Under the pieces are notes generated by a model. That model did no database searches. It saw nothing but the letters and a program-made list of their open reading frames with translations, and was not told the DNA's origin. Shown here piece by piece: positions 1 through 8,941 of a DNA stretch of 34,875 nucleotides (its first letter is position 1; every line of letters begins with the position of its first letter). Where the stretch lies: positions 1 through 34,875 of the forward strand of contig SHWB01000018.1 in assembly GCA_009691025.1 (NCBI GenBank), written 5' to 3'. Source of the DNA: Alphaproteobacteria bacterium (lineage in GTDB: Bacteria > Pseudomonadota > Alphaproteobacteria > UBA6615). The translations under genes and the position numbers were made by a program.

Positions 1-2
1 TC

Positions 3-212
3 GCCGACGACACGCTGGCCGGGGCCGCCTGCGGCACTATTCTCGCCCTGGTGCCGTTGACGGTCGGCCTCGCGGCGACGGCGGCCCGGATCGCCAATCC
101 GGCGAGCCTCATTCTCGGCATCGCCTTCGGTGCCGACCTGCAGGCACGCGATGGCGGGCGCGTGCGGGTGATGAAGGCGCTCCGCGACCGCCTAGACACC
201 CGCCAGGTCTGA
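3..212 (+). CDS. 3' end of an unidentified hydrophobic protein (partial)
   Basis: The reading frame is open from the left edge and ends at a TGA at 210-212, giving the last 69 residues. They are alanine- and leucine-rich, with a hydrophobic stretch (about residues 10-45 of the visible part) followed by a charged arginine-rich tail ending in DTRQV. This could be a membrane segment with a cytoplasmic tail or a buried helix of a soluble protein. I do not recognise the family. It converges on the OsmC-like gene with only three bases between the stop codons. The upstream part is outside the window, so the function is left open. Confidence 0.55.
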   Translation, partial: ADDTLAGAACGTILALVPLTVGLAATAARIANPASLILGIAFGADLQARDGGRVRVMKALRDRLDTRQV

Positions 213-215
213 TCC

Positions 216-746
216 CTACTCCGCCGCCTTGGCCGCGTGGAACGCGCTGGCCGGGCGGATGGTGCGGGTCATCTGCAGGTCGACGCCGGCATCCTTGATC
301 AGGTTCGACACCGGGCAGCGCTGGGCGACGTTGCGCTCCAGCTTCGCCACGCGGTCGGCCGGCTCGTCGGTGTAAAGCGTGATGTTGACCACCAGCTTCT
401 CGAAATATGGGCGCACGCCCTTCACCCCCGCCGGCCCGCGGATATCGACCGTGCTTTCGGCGTCGTATTCGAGGCCGGCGTATTTGAAGCCCAGTAGGCC
501 GGCGCAGATATGGGTGATGACCGAATCGCAGCCGCACAGCGCACCGATCACCGTCTCGACCGGCGTGGCGCCGGTATTGGTGCCGCCGCGTTCGAGCGGC
601 TCGTCAAGCGCGAAGCCGGGCGTGTCGCGGACCGAGACCACGGTGCGCGAGCTGTTCTCGTTGCGCGCCTTGACCTGGCGGTAGGTCAGCTTGCGGGTGT
701 TCGGGTCGGTGCTCGGCGGCAGCAGGTCGGCGTCGGTGGCGGCCAT
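216..746 (-). CDS. OsmC/Ohr family protein
   Basis: This encodes 176 residues. The layout is that of OsmC/Ohr proteins: an N-terminal beta-rich part with a TPGFALDEP segment, a central helix beginning ALCGCDSVITHICAG, and a second conserved cysteine in QRCPVSNL. In this family the two cysteines form a peroxidatic pair that reduces organic hydroperoxides, although some members have other roles, so the substrate is inferred only at family level. The extra cysteines in the CGC motif are a small departure from the usual single cysteine. The ATG start at 746 is preceded by GGGGAGA. The gene is divergent from the crotonase-fold gene at 839, leaving about 90 bases for both promoters. Confidence 0.82.
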   Translation of the reverse strand: MAATDADLLPPSTDPNTRKLTYRQVKARNENSSRTVVSVRDTPGFALDEPLERGGTNTGATPVETVIGALCGCDSVITHICAGLLGFKYAGLEYDAESTVDIRGPAGVKGVRPYFEKLVVNITLYTDEPADRVAKLERNVAQRCPVSNLIKDAGVDLQMTRTIRPASAFHAAKAAE

Positions 747-838
747 TTTCGTCTCCCCAGGGTGCGGCGACGCCCTATCGCCGGCGCCGGCAAGAAACTA
801 TTGAAGGCGACACTAACCCCGCCCGGCCGGAGGATGCC

Positions 839-1663
839 ATGCCCTACGAGACCCTGCGCCTCGCTATTGCCGACAGCGTCGCGACCATCACCTTTGCCAG
901 GCCGGAAGTGCGCAATGCCCTGACCGAGGCCATGCGGGCGGATTTTGCCGCCGCGCTGGCGGAAGTGAAGGCCGGTCAGGGCGACCGCATCCGCGCCATG
1001 GTGATCGCCGGCGACGGCCCGGCCTTCTGTGCCGGCGGCGACATTGCGCGCCTGACGGCGAGCACCGCCGAACCGCCGGCGGCCACCCGTGCCCGCCTGC
1101 AGGGATCGCACGAACTGCTCGCCACCCTGCTCGATCTCGACATTCCGGTGATCGCCGCCGTGCAGGGTGCCGCGGCCGGCGCCGGCGCCTCCATCGCCTT
1201 CGCCTGCGACCTCGTGCTGGCCAGCCCCGATGCCCGCTTCGTCCTGTCCTTCGGCCGGCTGGGGCTGGTGCCCGACTGGGGCGCGATGTGGCTGCTGCCG
1301 CGGCTGGTCGGCCTGCAGCGCGCCAAGGAACTGGTGCTGACCGCGCGCAGCCTGACAGCGGCCGAAGCCCAGGGCATGGGTCTGGTGACGAGAATCGTTC
1401 CCGGCGAGCGGCTGCTTGCCGCGGCGCAGGCGTGGGGGCGCCGCTTCGCCGCCGCCTCGCCGCTGGCGCTGTCGATCGCCAAGGAGGCGCTCGACCGGGC
1501 CCAGGACATGGACCTCGCCACCGCCCTCGACCTCGAGGCGATGGCGCAGTCAGTCACTGTGGCCAGCGACTACACGAAGGGTGCGCTCGCCTGCTTCCGC
1601 AGCCGCGAGCAACTCGCCTTCGACTGGGAGGCGCTGGCCAAGGCCGACGGCGAGATGGCATAG
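839..1663 (+). CDS. Enoyl-CoA hydratase/isomerase (crotonase fold)
   Basis: This encodes 274 residues, a normal length for the crotonase superfamily. The CoA-binding and oxyanion-hole motif AFCAGGDIARL lies near residue 62, the second oxyanion-hole segment GAAAGAGASIAFACDL near 115, and a FGRLGLVPDWGAMWLLP segment near 140. The VPDWG loop has an Asp where many true hydratases differ; Asp there is seen in isomerase-type members such as PaaG, so an isomerase role is possible. The ATG at 839 follows GGAGG at a suitable distance. Nearby thioesterase and oxidoreductase genes fit acyl-CoA catabolism, but the substrate cannot be read from the sequence. The gene ends in TAG just before a strong hairpin. 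Confidence 0.88.
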   Translation: MPYETLRLAIADSVATITFARPEVRNALTEAMRADFAAALAEVKAGQGDRIRAMVIAGDGPAFCAGGDIARLTASTAEPPAATRARLQGSHELLATLLDLDIPVIAAVQGAAAGAGASIAFACDLVLASPDARFVLSFGRLGLVPDWGAMWLLPRLVGLQRAKELVLTARSLTAAEAQGMGLVTRIVPGERLLAAAQAWGRRFAAASPLALSIAKEALDRAQDMDLATALDLEAMAQSVTVASDYTKGALACFRSREQLAFDWEALAKADGEMA

Positions 1664-1690
1664 CCGGTCGCGCGAAGCGCACGACATCCT

Positions 1691-1751
1691 ACCACAGAGG
1701 CACAGAGACACAGATGGGCCGCGCGGCACGGCTTCTCTGTGCCTCTGTGGT
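1691..1751. repeat. 18-bp perfect inverted repeat between convergent genes
   Basis: The left arm accacagaggcacagaga (1691-1708) is exactly complementary to 1734-1751, with a 25-base loop. The left side also reads as three imperfect 8-base direct repeats of the CACAGAGG type. It sits between the stop of the crotonase-fold gene and the stop of the PaaI-like thioesterase gene. A stem of this strength could end transcription from both sides, although no T-run follows. The composition (A+C-rich arms in a G+C-rich genome) is unlike the surrounding DNA and suggests a dispersed palindrome. Confidence 0.8.
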
Positions 1752-1772
1752 TATCCTTTCCGCCTGTGGCGC

Positions 1773-2210
1773 CTACGCCTTGTTCTGGTCGGGAATGAGG
1801 AAGGCGGTCGAGGTGGCCGTGGCGAGAAGCTTGCCCTCGGCATCCGCCAGCGTACCCTCGAAGAAGGCGATATTGCGCCCCATGCGGACGACCCGGCCTT
1901 CGCAGTAGAGCGTCCCGGGCAAGGCCGGGCGCAGATAGGTGGTCTTCATCTCCAGCGTCGGCACGGCGAGTTCGAGATTCGACTTGCCGACGCCGGCGAT
2001 CGACATCGCCGTATCGAGCATCGCCGAAACGATGCCGCCCTGAATGGCACCGCGCGGATTGCAAAATTCGGGCTTCGCCTCGAAGCTGCAGAGGGCGGTG
2101 GCCGTCTCGTGGTCGAAATCGAGTATCCTGAAGCCCAGCAGATCGCAGGCCGGGCCGAAATCCATCGCCTGCATGCGTGCCAGCAGATCGTCGCTATCGT
2201 CGCGCGCCAC
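1773..2210 (-). CDS. PaaI-type hotdog-fold thioesterase
   Basis: This encodes 145 residues with the single hotdog domain of the PaaI/4HBT superfamily, which hydrolyses acyl-CoA thioesters. The central helix reads NPRGAIQGGIVSAMLDTAMS, the typical position of the catalytic HGG/QGG region and active-site acid (here Gly-Gly and Asp). The strands that follow contain TLEMKTTYLRP and end in ATSTAFLI. The longest frame starts with GTG at 2210; an ATG 12 codons later (M13) is an alternative, and neither has a clear ribosome-binding site. The gene converges on the crotonase-fold gene, and the two may act on related acyl-CoA intermediates. The substrate is unknown. Confidence 0.82.
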   Translation of the reverse strand: MARDDSDDLLARMQAMDFGPACDLLGFRILDFDHETATALCSFEAKPEFCNPRGAIQGGIVSAMLDTAMSIAGVGKSNLELAVPTLEMKTTYLRPALPGTLYCEGRVVRMGRNIAFFEGTLADAEGKLLATATSTAFLIPDQNKA

Positions 2211-2373
2211 ACCCCGTGCCCCCGATTTCGCCCGCCGCTGCCTGCGGCGGCGCGATTATGCTCACGGGCGCCGCCGCGTCGAGGGCCATGGCTGCGACCG
2301 GACGGCGCGGATGGACAGCGCCGGCCGGGTCGGCTTGGATAGGCAAAACGGCGTGTGGCTCGACATGCTGAGC

Positions 2374-2430
2374 GGATGGCCTTGTGGTTCGAGGCGCTCG
2401 CTGCGCGGGCTCCTCGCCATGAGGCCATCC
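2374..2430. repeat. Palindromic repeat element, copy 1
   Basis: The ends ggatggcct (2374-2382) and aggccatcc (2422-2430) are perfect inverted repeats. Between them lie the nested complementary pieces gaggcgctcgctgcgc and gggctcctc. The sequence style matches dispersed palindromes that I recall being frequent in alphaproteobacterial genomes. It lies in the 309-base gap (2211-2519) between the divergent thioesterase and oxidoreductase genes. Apart from this and the next element I see no other feature in that gap. Confidence 0.6.
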
Positions 2431-2437
2431 TTTGCGC

Positions 2438-2484
2438 CCTCGTCCTGAGGCGCCGGCCACAGGCCCGCGTCTCGAAGGATGAGG
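2438..2484. repeat. Palindromic repeat element, copy 2
   Basis: The ends cctcgtcct (2438-2446) and aggatgagg (2476-2484) are inverted repeats with a single G-T type mismatch. It follows copy 1 by only seven bases and ends about 20 bases before the ribosome-binding site of the oxidoreductase gene, so if transcribed it would fold as a hairpin in that leader. It shares the cctcgtcct/aggatgag core with the hairpin at 4611-4641. Confidence 0.55.
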
Positions 2485-2519
2485 CAGAAGAACTGCCCCG
2501 CACCCAAGGAGGGGAAAGC

Positions 2520-3511
2520 ATGAAAGTTGTGCAGTTCGGTCGCTATGGCGGCCCCGAGGTGCTGGAGCTGGTCGAGCGGCCCATGCCCGTGCCGGAAGCG
2601 GGTGAGATCGTGATCCGCACCGAGGCCATCGGCGTCGGCGTGCCGGACATGCTGATGCGCATGGGCAATTACAACTGGATACCGCCGCTGCCCGTGGTGC
2701 CGGGCAACGAACTCGCCGGCAGAGTCGCCGCCATTGTCCGGGGCGTGACGGTCGTCCGGGAGGGCGACCGGGTCTATCTCAATTCGCGCGAACTGCCGCA
2801 GCGCGGCGGCTGCTACGCCGAAGCCATCGCCGTGCCGGCGTCGTCCGTCTTCGTCGTGCCACAGGGCGTCGACCTCGCACAGGTGGTGACCCTCGGCAAC
2901 TACCATCTCGCCCATCTGCTGCTGACCTACGCGAGCGCGCCGCGCGACGGCGACGCCGTCCTCGTCCACGCGGCGGCGGGCGGTGCCGGCAGCGCGCTGG
3001 TGCAGATGGCGAAGGCGATGGGCCTCACCGTCTATGGCGTCGCCGGCACGTCCGATAAGGTCGCCTATGTACGCTCGCTCGGCGCCGACGCCGCCATCGA
3101 TCGCGCGCGCGAGGACGTCGCCGGCCGCGTCGCGGACCTCACCGGCGGACGCGGGGTCGCCGCCGTCTACGATGCCGTCGGCGGGCTCGGCTTCACGAAG
3201 AATTTCGACATGCTGGCGCCGATGGGCCTGCTCGTCATGTTCGGTTACATCGCCGGCTGGCCCGATCCCGATTTCCTGACGCCGATGCGCAAGCATTTAG
3301 GCCACAGCCTCGGCGTGCGCCTGTTCAGCATCCATGTCGTCGACGGCCGGCCAGATATCCGCCGCGCGGCTATGGAGGCGGCGATGGACGCGCTCGCCGC
3401 CGGCCGGATATCGCCGCACATCCATGCGCACCTGAAGCTGGAAGACGCGGCAAAAGCGCACGGATGCTGCATGCCGACGAAGTGACGGGGAAGATCGTGC
3501 TCGTGCCGTGA
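2520..3511 (+). pseudogene. MDR-family quinone oxidoreductase-like protein with a 3' frameshift
   Basis: The product belongs to the zinc-independent branch of the medium-chain dehydrogenase/reductase family (NADPH:quinone oxidoreductase-like). The N-terminal GroES-like domain (about residues 1-120) contains VPGNELAGRV; the Rossmann domain contains HAAAGGAGSALVQMAK near residue 150. The ATG at 2520 follows AAGGAGG. The frame as written stops at 3485, ending CCMPTK. Shifting by one base near 3459-3463 restores the family's usual ending, LHADEVTGKIVLVP, with a stop at 3509-3511. One missing C (cacgg for caccgg) explains it. The defect removes only the last strand, so the enzyme may still fold; it may equally be a sequencing error. 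Confidence 0.8.
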
Positions 3512-3602
3512 GGTGCGACGACGCGACCGCGTGCGCCCGGCGGCGGCCCGCGCCACGTTGAAGGACATCGGCTATTACAGCCGCATCGGGAGGAACGCAG
3601 AC

Positions 3603-4598
3603 ATGCTGACGGCAGCGGTGGTGGGACTCGGCTGGTGGGGGCGGCAGATCGCCGGCGCGCTCAAGGGCAGCGACCAGATCAAGGTGACGACGGCGGCCGA
3701 CGTCGCGCCCGACGCGGTGCGCGAGACAGCCGGCAATCTCGGCCTCGCCCTCACCCGCTTCGAGGGCGCGCTGGCCGACAAGGCCATCGACGCGGTCATC
3801 CTGACGACGCCGCATTCGCTGCACGAGGCGCAAGTACTGGCGGCGCTGGACGCCGGCAAGCAGGTCTTCTGCGAGAAGCCGTTCAGCCTGACGAAGGTCT
3901 CGGCCGAACGCATGGTGGCGGCGGCGAAGGCGAAGGGCCGCATCCTCGGCATCGGACACGAGCGCCGCTTCGAGCCGGCGATGGAGGAGGTCGCGCGCCG
4001 CGTCGGGGCCGGCGAGATTGGCACTCTGATGCATTTCGAGGCCAATTTCAGCTACGACGTGGGCCGCGCGCGCGTGTCGGGAAGCTGGCGCACCGACCCG
4101 AAGGAGGCGCCGGCGGCGATCTGGACCGGCACCGGCGTGCACCTGTCGGACCTGATGATCTCGATGGCCGGCCCGGTCGCCGCCGTGCAGGCCTTCAGCG
4201 CGCGCCGCGTGCTCGAACAGGCCAATGGCGACATCGTTACCGCGCATCTGCGCTTCGCCGGCGGCGCCACCGGCATGGTCTCGTGCATCGCCGTGACGCC
4301 ATTCTTCAACCGCTTCGCCGTCTTCGGCTCGGGCGGCTGGCTAGATGTGCACGACTATGTACACCCCTCGGTCGGCTATGATGCGGAACTTGCCTGGAGC
4401 CACGAAGGCGGCAATATCGAGCGAAAGAAATTTGCCGCGCCGGTCGACACCGTGCGCGCCAACCTCGACGCCTGGGCGGCGGCCGTTCAGGGCGGCAAGC
4501 CGTATCGCTTCACCACCGGGCAGATCGTCGCCAACACGGCGGTGGTCGAGGCGGTCGGCCGCTCGTCGGCGACAGGCGAGCTGCTGGTGATCGGGTAA
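3603..4598 (+). CDS. Gfo/Idh/MocA family oxidoreductase
   Basis: This encodes 331 residues of the NAD(P)-dependent Gfo/Idh/MocA family, which oxidises or reduces sugars, inositols and related polyols. The N-terminal Rossmann fold starts VVGLGWWGRQIA; the family's EKP motif appears as FCEKPFSL near residue 93, and the C-terminal alpha/beta domain includes GIGHERRFEPA and a conserved histidine in GTGVHLSDLM. The ATG at 3603 follows GGGAGGA and is preferred to the longer open frame from 3513. The gene begins about 90 bases after the restored end of the MDR gene and could share its transcript. The substrate cannot be inferred from context. Confidence 0.88.
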   Translation: MLTAAVVGLGWWGRQIAGALKGSDQIKVTTAADVAPDAVRETAGNLGLALTRFEGALADKAIDAVILTTPHSLHEAQVLAALDAGKQVFCEKPFSLTKVSAERMVAAAKAKGRILGIGHERRFEPAMEEVARRVGAGEIGTLMHFEANFSYDVGRARVSGSWRTDPKEAPAAIWTGTGVHLSDLMISMAGPVAAVQAFSARRVLEQANGDIVTAHLRFAGGATGMVSCIAVTPFFNRFAVFGSGGWLDVHDYVHPSVGYDAELAWSHEGGNIERKKFAAPVDTVRANLDAWAAAVQGGKPYRFTTGQIVANTAVVEAVGRSSATGELLVIG

Positions 4599-4610
4599 TG
4601 GCGGGCGTCG

Positions 4611-4641
4611 GCCTCATCCTGAGCATGTCGAAGGACGAGCC
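4611..4641. repeat. Short hairpin between convergent genes
   Basis: The arms ctcatcct (4613-4620) and aggacgag (4632-4639) pair with one G-T wobble around an 11-base loop. The motif is a relative of the palindrome at 2438-2484. It lies between the stop of the Gfo/Idh/MocA gene and the stop of the putA pseudogene, so it could act as a bidirectional transcription end, but no T-run is present. Confidence 0.45.
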
Positions 4642-4670
4642 CAACGCACGGCCCATCTTTCGCCACCGTC

Positions 4671-7600
4671 TTACTCCTCCAGCGCCACCAGACTCGCGTT
4701 GCCGCCGGCTGCCGCCGTGTTGACGGAGAGCGTGCGCTCGACTGCGAAGCGCGGCAGGTAATTCGGGTTGCCGGCCTTGTGTCCGGTGCCCGAAAGACCC
4801 TCGCCGCCGAAGGGCTGGGTGCAGACGATGGCGCCGACGATCGAGCGGTTCACATAGATATTGCGGCGCGGGCGCGCGCGGCGACACGGCGGTGCACCGC
4901 ATCGATGCGCGAATGCACGCCGAGCGTGAGGCCGTAGCCCGGCGCGTCGATGCGGTCGAGCGTGGCGTCGAGCGCATCCGCCGGCCAGCGCACGACATGC
5001 AGGATAGGCCCGCACACCTCGTGGTCCGGCAGGTCGCCGGGCTGCAGCGCCCAGGCCGACGGCGCGAAGAAGCTGCCCTCCACCAGGGACGGCCCCAGCG
5101 GCGCGCGCGCGATGAGCCGGCCTGTGCGAACCAGAATCACATCATGCGCGACGAGCGCGTCGCGCGCGGCGATGTCTATCACCGGGCCGATATCGGTGGC
5201 GAGATCCATCGGGTCGCCGACGACGAGCGCCCCCATGGCGTCGGCCAGCATCGCCTCGCTGCGGTCGGCGATATCCTCCTGCAGCCACAGCACGCGCAGC
5301 GCCGAGCAGCGCTGGCCGGCGGACCGGACGCGCTGGAGAGCACGTCGTCGACCACCTGCTACGGCAGCGCCGTGGCATCGACGAGCATGTCGTTGAGGGC
5401 GTCGGTCTCGGCGATCAGCGGCACGATGGGCCCGTCCTTTGCCGCCAGCGCTCGGTTGATCGCCCAGGCCGTCTCCGTCGATCCGGTGACGGCGACCCCG
5501 GCGATACGCGGGTCGGCGACCAGCGCCGCGCCAACCTTGCCCGGCAGCATCGCCAGCGCACCCGCCGGCACGCCAGCCTCGTGCAGCAGGCGGACGATGG
5601 CGGACGCCGCCAGCGGCGTCTGCCCGGACGGCTTCGCCACCACCGTAGTGCCGGCGGCGAGCTCGTCGGCGACCTGGCCGGTGAATATCGACAGCGGGAA
5701 ATTCCACGGCGCGATGCAGGAGAAGACGCCACGACCTCGGAGAGCGAGCGTGTCCGCTTCGCCGGTCGGTCCGGGCAGAACGCGCGGCGCGGCAAAATAG
5801 GCGCGGGGGGGGCCGCGTAGTATCGGCAGAAATCGACCGTCTCGCGGACTTCCGACAGGGCGTCGCCGACAGTGCGCCCGCCATCGCGCACGATCATGGC
5901 GGCCAAGCGGGCCCGCCCACCCTCGATCGCATCGGCGGCCCTGTCGAGGATCGCCGCGCGTTCCACGGCCGGGGTCGCCTTCCATCCGTCGAACTCGTCG
6001 GCGGCGGCCGTCACCGCGTCGGTGGCGTCGCGCGGACCGGCGACGGCGCCGATGCGCCGTCGCCGGTCGGTAGGATTGAAGGCGGGCGTCCCGGCACCCT
6101 TGCGCGCGGTGCCGTCGATCAGCAACGCCGCCTGCCAGTCGCCCGTGACGGCAGCCGCCATTTCGGCCGTCAGGGCCGCCATCTGCACCTGGTCGGAGAG
6201 ATCGAGGCCGACGGAGTTGAGCCGTTCCGACGCATAAAGGTCGCGCGGCAGGGCGATCTTTGGATGTGGAGACGGGCCGATGGCGGCCAGCCGTGCGGCC
6301 GGGTCGGCGACGACGCCGGTCACGGGCAGCCGATCGTCGCGCAGGCGGTGGACGAAGGAGGTGTTGGCGCCGTTCTCCAGCAGCCGCCGTACGAGATAGG
6401 GCAGCAGATCCTCGTGGCTGCCGCCCGGCGCATAGACGTGCACCGCCGTCGCCTCCAGGCCGGCGAGCTGGTGGTAGAGCAGCTCGCCCATGCCGTGCAG
6501 GCGCTGAAATTCCCAGTCGCCGTGCCGGCCCGCCATTTCCAGGATCGCGGCGACGGAATGTGCGTTGTGCGTCGCGAACTGCGGATAGAAGGCGCTCGGA
6601 TCGGCCAGCAGGAGGCTGGCGCAGACCAGCCACGAGACATCGGTGACGGCCTTGCGCGTGAACACCGGGTAGCCGTCATGGCCACGCTCCTGCGCGCGCT
6701 TGATCTCGCTGTCCCAGTAGGCGCCATTTACGAGGCGCACCATCAGCCGCCTGCCGCTCGCCCGCGCCAGCGCGCCGAGCCAGTAGACCAGCACCGGAGC
6801 GCGCTTCTGGTAGGCCTGCATAGCGAGCCCCAGCCCGTCCCAGCCGGCGCGCGCCGGATCGTCGGCGACCGTGGCGAGCACGTCGAGCATCGGCTCCAGG
6901 CGCTCGGCCTCCTCGGCATAGACGGTGAGGCCGATGCCGCCCGCCTTGCAGGCGCGCGCCAGCCCGGCGAGGCGCGCGGCGACCGCCGGCACGGCGCGCC
7001 CGCGCTGCGCCCATTCGAAACGCGGATCGAGCGCCGACAGTTTCACCGACAGGCCCGGACCGGCGACGGGATCGCCCGCCCCTCGGCCCGCGCGATGGCG
7101 GCGATGGTGGCCTCGTAGGCGGCGAGGTAGCGATCGGCATCAGCCCGGGTGCGCGCCGCCTCGCCCAGAATGTCGAAGGAATGGCGGGCACCCGTTTCCC
7201 GCGCCTCCACTGCGGCGCGCTCCAGCCCCTCTTCGATGGTGCGGCCCATGACGAATTGCCGACCGAGCACGCGCATGGCCTGGCCGACGGAGGTGAGCAC
7301 CACCGGCTCGCCGAGCCGGGTGACGAGGCTCGCCAGCAGCGAGGCCGGCCGCTCCGGCACCGCCGCCTCGCCCGCCACCACCTCACCGGTCAGCAGCAAG
7401 GCCCAGGTCGAGGCGTTACGAACAGGCTGTCGGACCGGCCGAGATACCGTTCCCAGTCGACGCCGACCAGCTTGTCGGCGATCAACCGGTCGGCGTTATT
7501 GGCATCCGGCACGCGCAGCAGCGCCTCGGCGAGGCACATGAGGGCGCCGCCATAGCGCGTGTCGAGGCCGTATTCCTGCAGGAAATCGTCGATGCCGCCG

Positions 7601-7788
7601 AAGCTGCGGCGGGCCGCGCGCACGCTGTCCACAAGCGCCGCGGCGCGCTGCCCGACGCGCTGACGCGCGGGGGGATCGAGCGGCCAGGCCTCGAGCAGGG
7701 CCCGGGCGGCGGCGGCCTCATCGGTGCGAATATCCGCCCGCAAAGCCTCGCGCGCCACCGTCAGTTCCGTCGGGTCGTTCATCGCCAT
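4671..7788 (-). pseudogene. putA: Bifunctional proline dehydrogenase / glutamate semialdehyde dehydrogenase, multiply disrupted
   Basis: PutA converts proline to glutamate through a flavin domain and an aldehyde dehydrogenase domain. All parts are recognisable from MAMND (ATG at 7788) to the C-terminal [11 protein letters not shown], about 1,040 codons, lacking the N-terminal DNA-binding domain of enterobacterial PutA. The frame is broken at about 7416 (gtaacg for gtaaacg), 7074-7077, a G8 run at 5805-5812, 5328 and 4864; each is repaired by adding one base. A TAG at 5359-5361 replaces the expected Glu in ALPEQVVDD. Conserved positions have also changed: AEE is preceded by Tyr instead of Asp, RLVKGAYWD reads RLVNGAYWD, ETGGLNAM reads ETDALNDM, and AKPAEQTP reads AKPSGQTP. 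The catalytic cysteine region SAGQRCSALR survives. Pieces are readable at 7390-7788, 7043-7399, 5415-7046, 5359-5800, 4850-5350 and 4671-4870. Confidence 0.88.
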
Positions 7789-7939
7789 GCGGCCTCCGTC
7801 GACCGTCGGGCCATTATCCGGCCGCGCGTGCGGGCGGACGGGACAAGGGCCGGCGCCTCGACGGCGCGGGCCGGGAACGCTAAACTTGTCCGGCGGTTCC
7901 CGGTCGGGCGCCGCATCGCAACCCGGATCCGCGCACCCC

Positions 7940-8932
7940 TTGGCCCGCCAGAAGCTGCGTTGCGCCGTCATTGGCGTCGGCCATTTCGGCCGCTACCATG
8001 CCCAGAAATACGCCGCTCACCCCGGCGTCGAGCTGGTCGGCGTCTACGACCGCGACGCGGCACGCGCCCGCGCCGTCTCCGACGAGGTTGGCACCGCCGT
8101 GATCGCCGGCCTCGACGGGCTGGCCGGCACGGTTGATGCCGTCTCGGTGGCGGTGACGACGGCAGAGCATTTCGGCGTGGCGCGGCCGCTGCTCGCCGCC
8201 GGCGTGCATGTGCTGGTCGAGAAGCCCATCGCCACCACTCTCGCCGAGGCCGACGGCCTGATCGCCGCCGCGCGCGAGGGCAAGGCTGTCCTCCAGGTCG
8301 GCCATCTCGAACGCTTCTCGCCGGCCTACGACGCCATCGTGCATGCGGTGCGCAAGCCGCTGTTCATCGAGAGCTACCGCATCTCGCCCTTCCAGCCGCG
8401 CGTGACCGACGTCAACGTCGTGCTCGACCTGATGATCCACGACATCGACATTATCCTCGCCATCGTGCACTCCGACGTCCTGTCCGTGGACGCCGTAGGC
8501 GCGCCCGTCGTGGGGCCGCGCGAGGACATAGCCAATACCCGCGTGCGCTTCGCCAATGGCTGCGTCGCCTCGATCACCGCGAGCCGCGTGTCGCTTAAGA
8601 CCGAGCGCACGATGCGCATCTTCCAGCCCAACCATTACCTCGTCGTCGACTTCCAAAACGGCACGACGCGGGCGGTCGAGCGCGGCGCGGGCGAGATGTT
8701 CCCCGGCGTGCCCAACATCCGCGAGACCAAGACCAGCTTCGGCAAGGCGGACAGCCTGGCGCGCGAGATCGACGCCTTCGTCGCCTCCGCCGGCGGAGGC
8801 ACGGCGCCGCTGGTCGACGGCGCCGCCGGTCGCCGGTCGCTGGCCGTGGCCCTCGACATCTCCGCCGGCCTGACGGCGCACTGGGCCTTCGTGCAGCAGG
8901 CGGCCGGCCTCGGAGGTGCGGCGGCGTCCTGA
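7940..8932 (+). CDS. Gfo/Idh/MocA oxidoreductase similar to UDP-GlcNAc 3-dehydrogenase GnnA
   Basis: This encodes about 330 residues. The Rossmann motif is VIGVGHFGRYHAQKYA, followed by VLVEKPIATT and QVGHLERFSPAY. The run of DVVLDLMIHDIDIIL, DIANTRVRFANGCVAS and SRVSLKTERTMRIFQ resembles, from memory, the GnnA branch, which oxidises the 3-hydroxyl of UDP-GlcNAc so that GnnB can add an amino group for amide-linked lipid A. No GnnB-like aminotransferase or Lpx gene is in the window, so the substrate is inferred. The start is uncertain: TTG at 7940 gives LARQKLRCAVIG, the natural beginning of the fold, while the frame is open back to 7724 over putA. The gene is divergent from putA. Confidence 0.82.
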   Translation: MARQKLRCAVIGVGHFGRYHAQKYAAHPGVELVGVYDRDAARARAVSDEVGTAVIAGLDGLAGTVDAVSVAVTTAEHFGVARPLLAAGVHVLVEKPIATTLAEADGLIAAAREGKAVLQVGHLERFSPAYDAIVHAVRKPLFIESYRISPFQPRVTDVNVVLDLMIHDIDIILAIVHSDVLSVDAVGAPVVGPREDIANTRVRFANGCVASITASRVSLKTERTMRIFQPNHYLVVDFQNGTTRAVERGAGEMFPGVPNIRETKTSFGKADSLAREIDAFVASAGGGTAPLVDGAAGRRSLAVALDISAGLTAHWAFVQQAAGLGGAAAS

Positions 8933-8941
8933 GCGGTGGGC

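Noticed and set aside
2262-3296. 344-codon open frame antisense to the MDR gene
   Set aside because: Shadow of a well-supported oxidoreductase; no ribosome-binding site or family.
3459-3463. Programmed frameshift in the MDR gene
   Set aside because: No slippery heptamer or downstream structure is visible and the family does not use frameshifting.
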